DNA of 64,000 bases from Paramagnetospirillum marisnigri (lineage in GTDB: Bacteria > Pseudomonadota > Alphaproteobacteria > Rhodospirillales > Magnetospirillaceae), in NCBI RefSeq assembly GCF_001650715.1, contig NZ_LWQT01000098.1, forward strand, positions 62,001 to 126,000, read 5' to 3'. How positions within the stretch are numbered: the first letter of the stretch is position 1; each line of letters begins with the position of its first letter. Position numbers and translations under genes: made by a program. Shown here one piece after another: positions 63,601 to 64,000 of this stretch. The notes under the pieces are model-generated. The model was given only the letters and a program-made list of their open reading frames with translations. It ran no database searches and was not told the origin of the DNA.

Positions 63601-64000
63601 ATGCGCCTTGTCCCCATGACCGCAGCCTTGCTGCTGTCCATTCTTCTCGCCCATCCGGCGGTGGCCGAGGATGTCGTGACGCTGTCCAAGGGCCAAAGCG
63701 TCTATGTTCCGGTCTATTCCCACATCTCCCACGGCAACCTGGACAGCCAGGGCCAGCCCATGACCCTGCTGCTGTCGGCCATGCTCAGCATCCGCAATAC
63801 CGACCTCCACCATCCCATCACCGTCAAGTCGGCCCGTTACTACGACACCGACGGCAAGGTCCTGAAGGAATTCGTCGCCAAGCCGGTGGCCCTGGGGGCC
63901 ATGGCCTCCATGGAACAGTTCATCGAGCATCGCGACAAGAGCGGCGGCAGCGGTGCCAATTTCGTGGTGGAATGGGTCGCGGACAAGCCAGTCAACCCGC
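63601..64000 (+). CDS. DUF3124 exported protein, C-terminus cut by window edge
   Basis: The ATG at 63601 opens a frame that runs to the window end (133 residues visible). A signal peptide (MRLVPMTAALLLSILLAHPAVAE) precedes a DUF3124 domain: SVYVPVYSHISHGNLDSQ, LSAMLSIRNTDLHHPITV, SARYYDTDGKVLKEFV. The function of DUF3124 is unknown. The gene diverges from the zapA cluster. Confidence 0.82.
   Translation, partial: MRLVPMTAALLLSILLAHPAVAEDVVTLSKGQSVYVPVYSHISHGNLDSQGQPMTLLLSAMLSIRNTDLHHPITVKSARYYDTDGKVLKEFVAKPVALGAMASMEQFIEHRDKSGGSGANFVVEWVADKPVNP

Overview
The window is GC-rich, densely packed bacterial chromosome. Protein families and gene order point to an alphaproteobacterium of the Rhodospirillales, most likely a Magnetospirillum-like organism. 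The supporting signs are an efp-suhB pair with epmB nearby, the order fabD-fabG-acpP-fabF-mltG, rpsF-rpsR-DUF2232-rplI-dnaB, zapA followed by a 6S RNA and a 5-formyl-THF cyclo-ligase gene, two bacteriohemerythrins, and several multi-PAS/Cache histidine kinases. The genus is an inference; the class is well supported. I see no prophage, insertion sequence, CRISPR array, rRNA or tRNA.

Layout. 0-4 kb: a truncated FecR-domain protein, an AT-rich gap and a Cache/PAS histidine kinase. 4.1-8.5 kb: an RND efflux adaptor and pump with a promoter/operator-like site. 8.6-12.6 kb: a 33-codon ORF behind a perfect palindrome, a SugE/Gdx-type exporter, a MotA/ExbB-like plus MotB/OmpA-like motor pair, and a proline-rich OmpA-type protein. 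12.6-18.2 kb: suhB, efp and epmB, with a large histidine kinase lying between efp and epmB. 18.3-24.5 kb: anion transporter, DUF420 protein, heme O synthase (behind an AT-rich 19-bp palindrome with a perfect -10 hexamer), an EAL protein, ubiA and a probable ETF-beta lysine methyltransferase. 24.5-28.8 kb, minus strand: an operon of a CDP-glycerol-transferase-like enzyme, APS kinase, ATP sulfurylase and a divergent pyruvate kinase. 28.9-32.1 kb: arfB (possibly leaderless), a small membrane protein, photolyase, hemerythrin and a receiver protein. 32.2-36.6 kb: nadA-nadC-nadB, a cNMP-binding protein and a small exported protein. 36.7-39.7 kb: hemerythrin, an HDAC-family deacetylase and glgC. 39.7-44.4 kb: mltG and the fatty-acid operon. 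44.5-48.7 kb: ribosomal proteins S6, S18, L9 and DnaB. 48.8-56.9 kb: GIY-YIG protein, alr, mlaE-mlaF, an unknown exported protein, radA, cvpA-purF and an SDR. 57-60.6 kb: an unknown 437-aa protein, a VOC protein, a macrodomain protein and a CorC-like protein. 60.6-64 kb: mlaC, a YmdB-like phosphoesterase, 5-FCL, 6S RNA, zapA, a small coiled-coil protein and a truncated DUF3124 protein.

Most of the window is housekeeping: NAD, fatty acid, purine, cell wall, quinone/heme, translation and replication genes. The least explained parts are the sulfate-activation/glycosyltransferase/pyruvate-kinase operon, the motor-like pair with no flagellar or defence partners, the exported protein coupled to MlaEF, and the two palindromic sites at 8.6 and 20.2 kb. 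At least six intergenic dyad repeats, several with matching cgtca...tgacg ends, are scattered between genes and inside operons.
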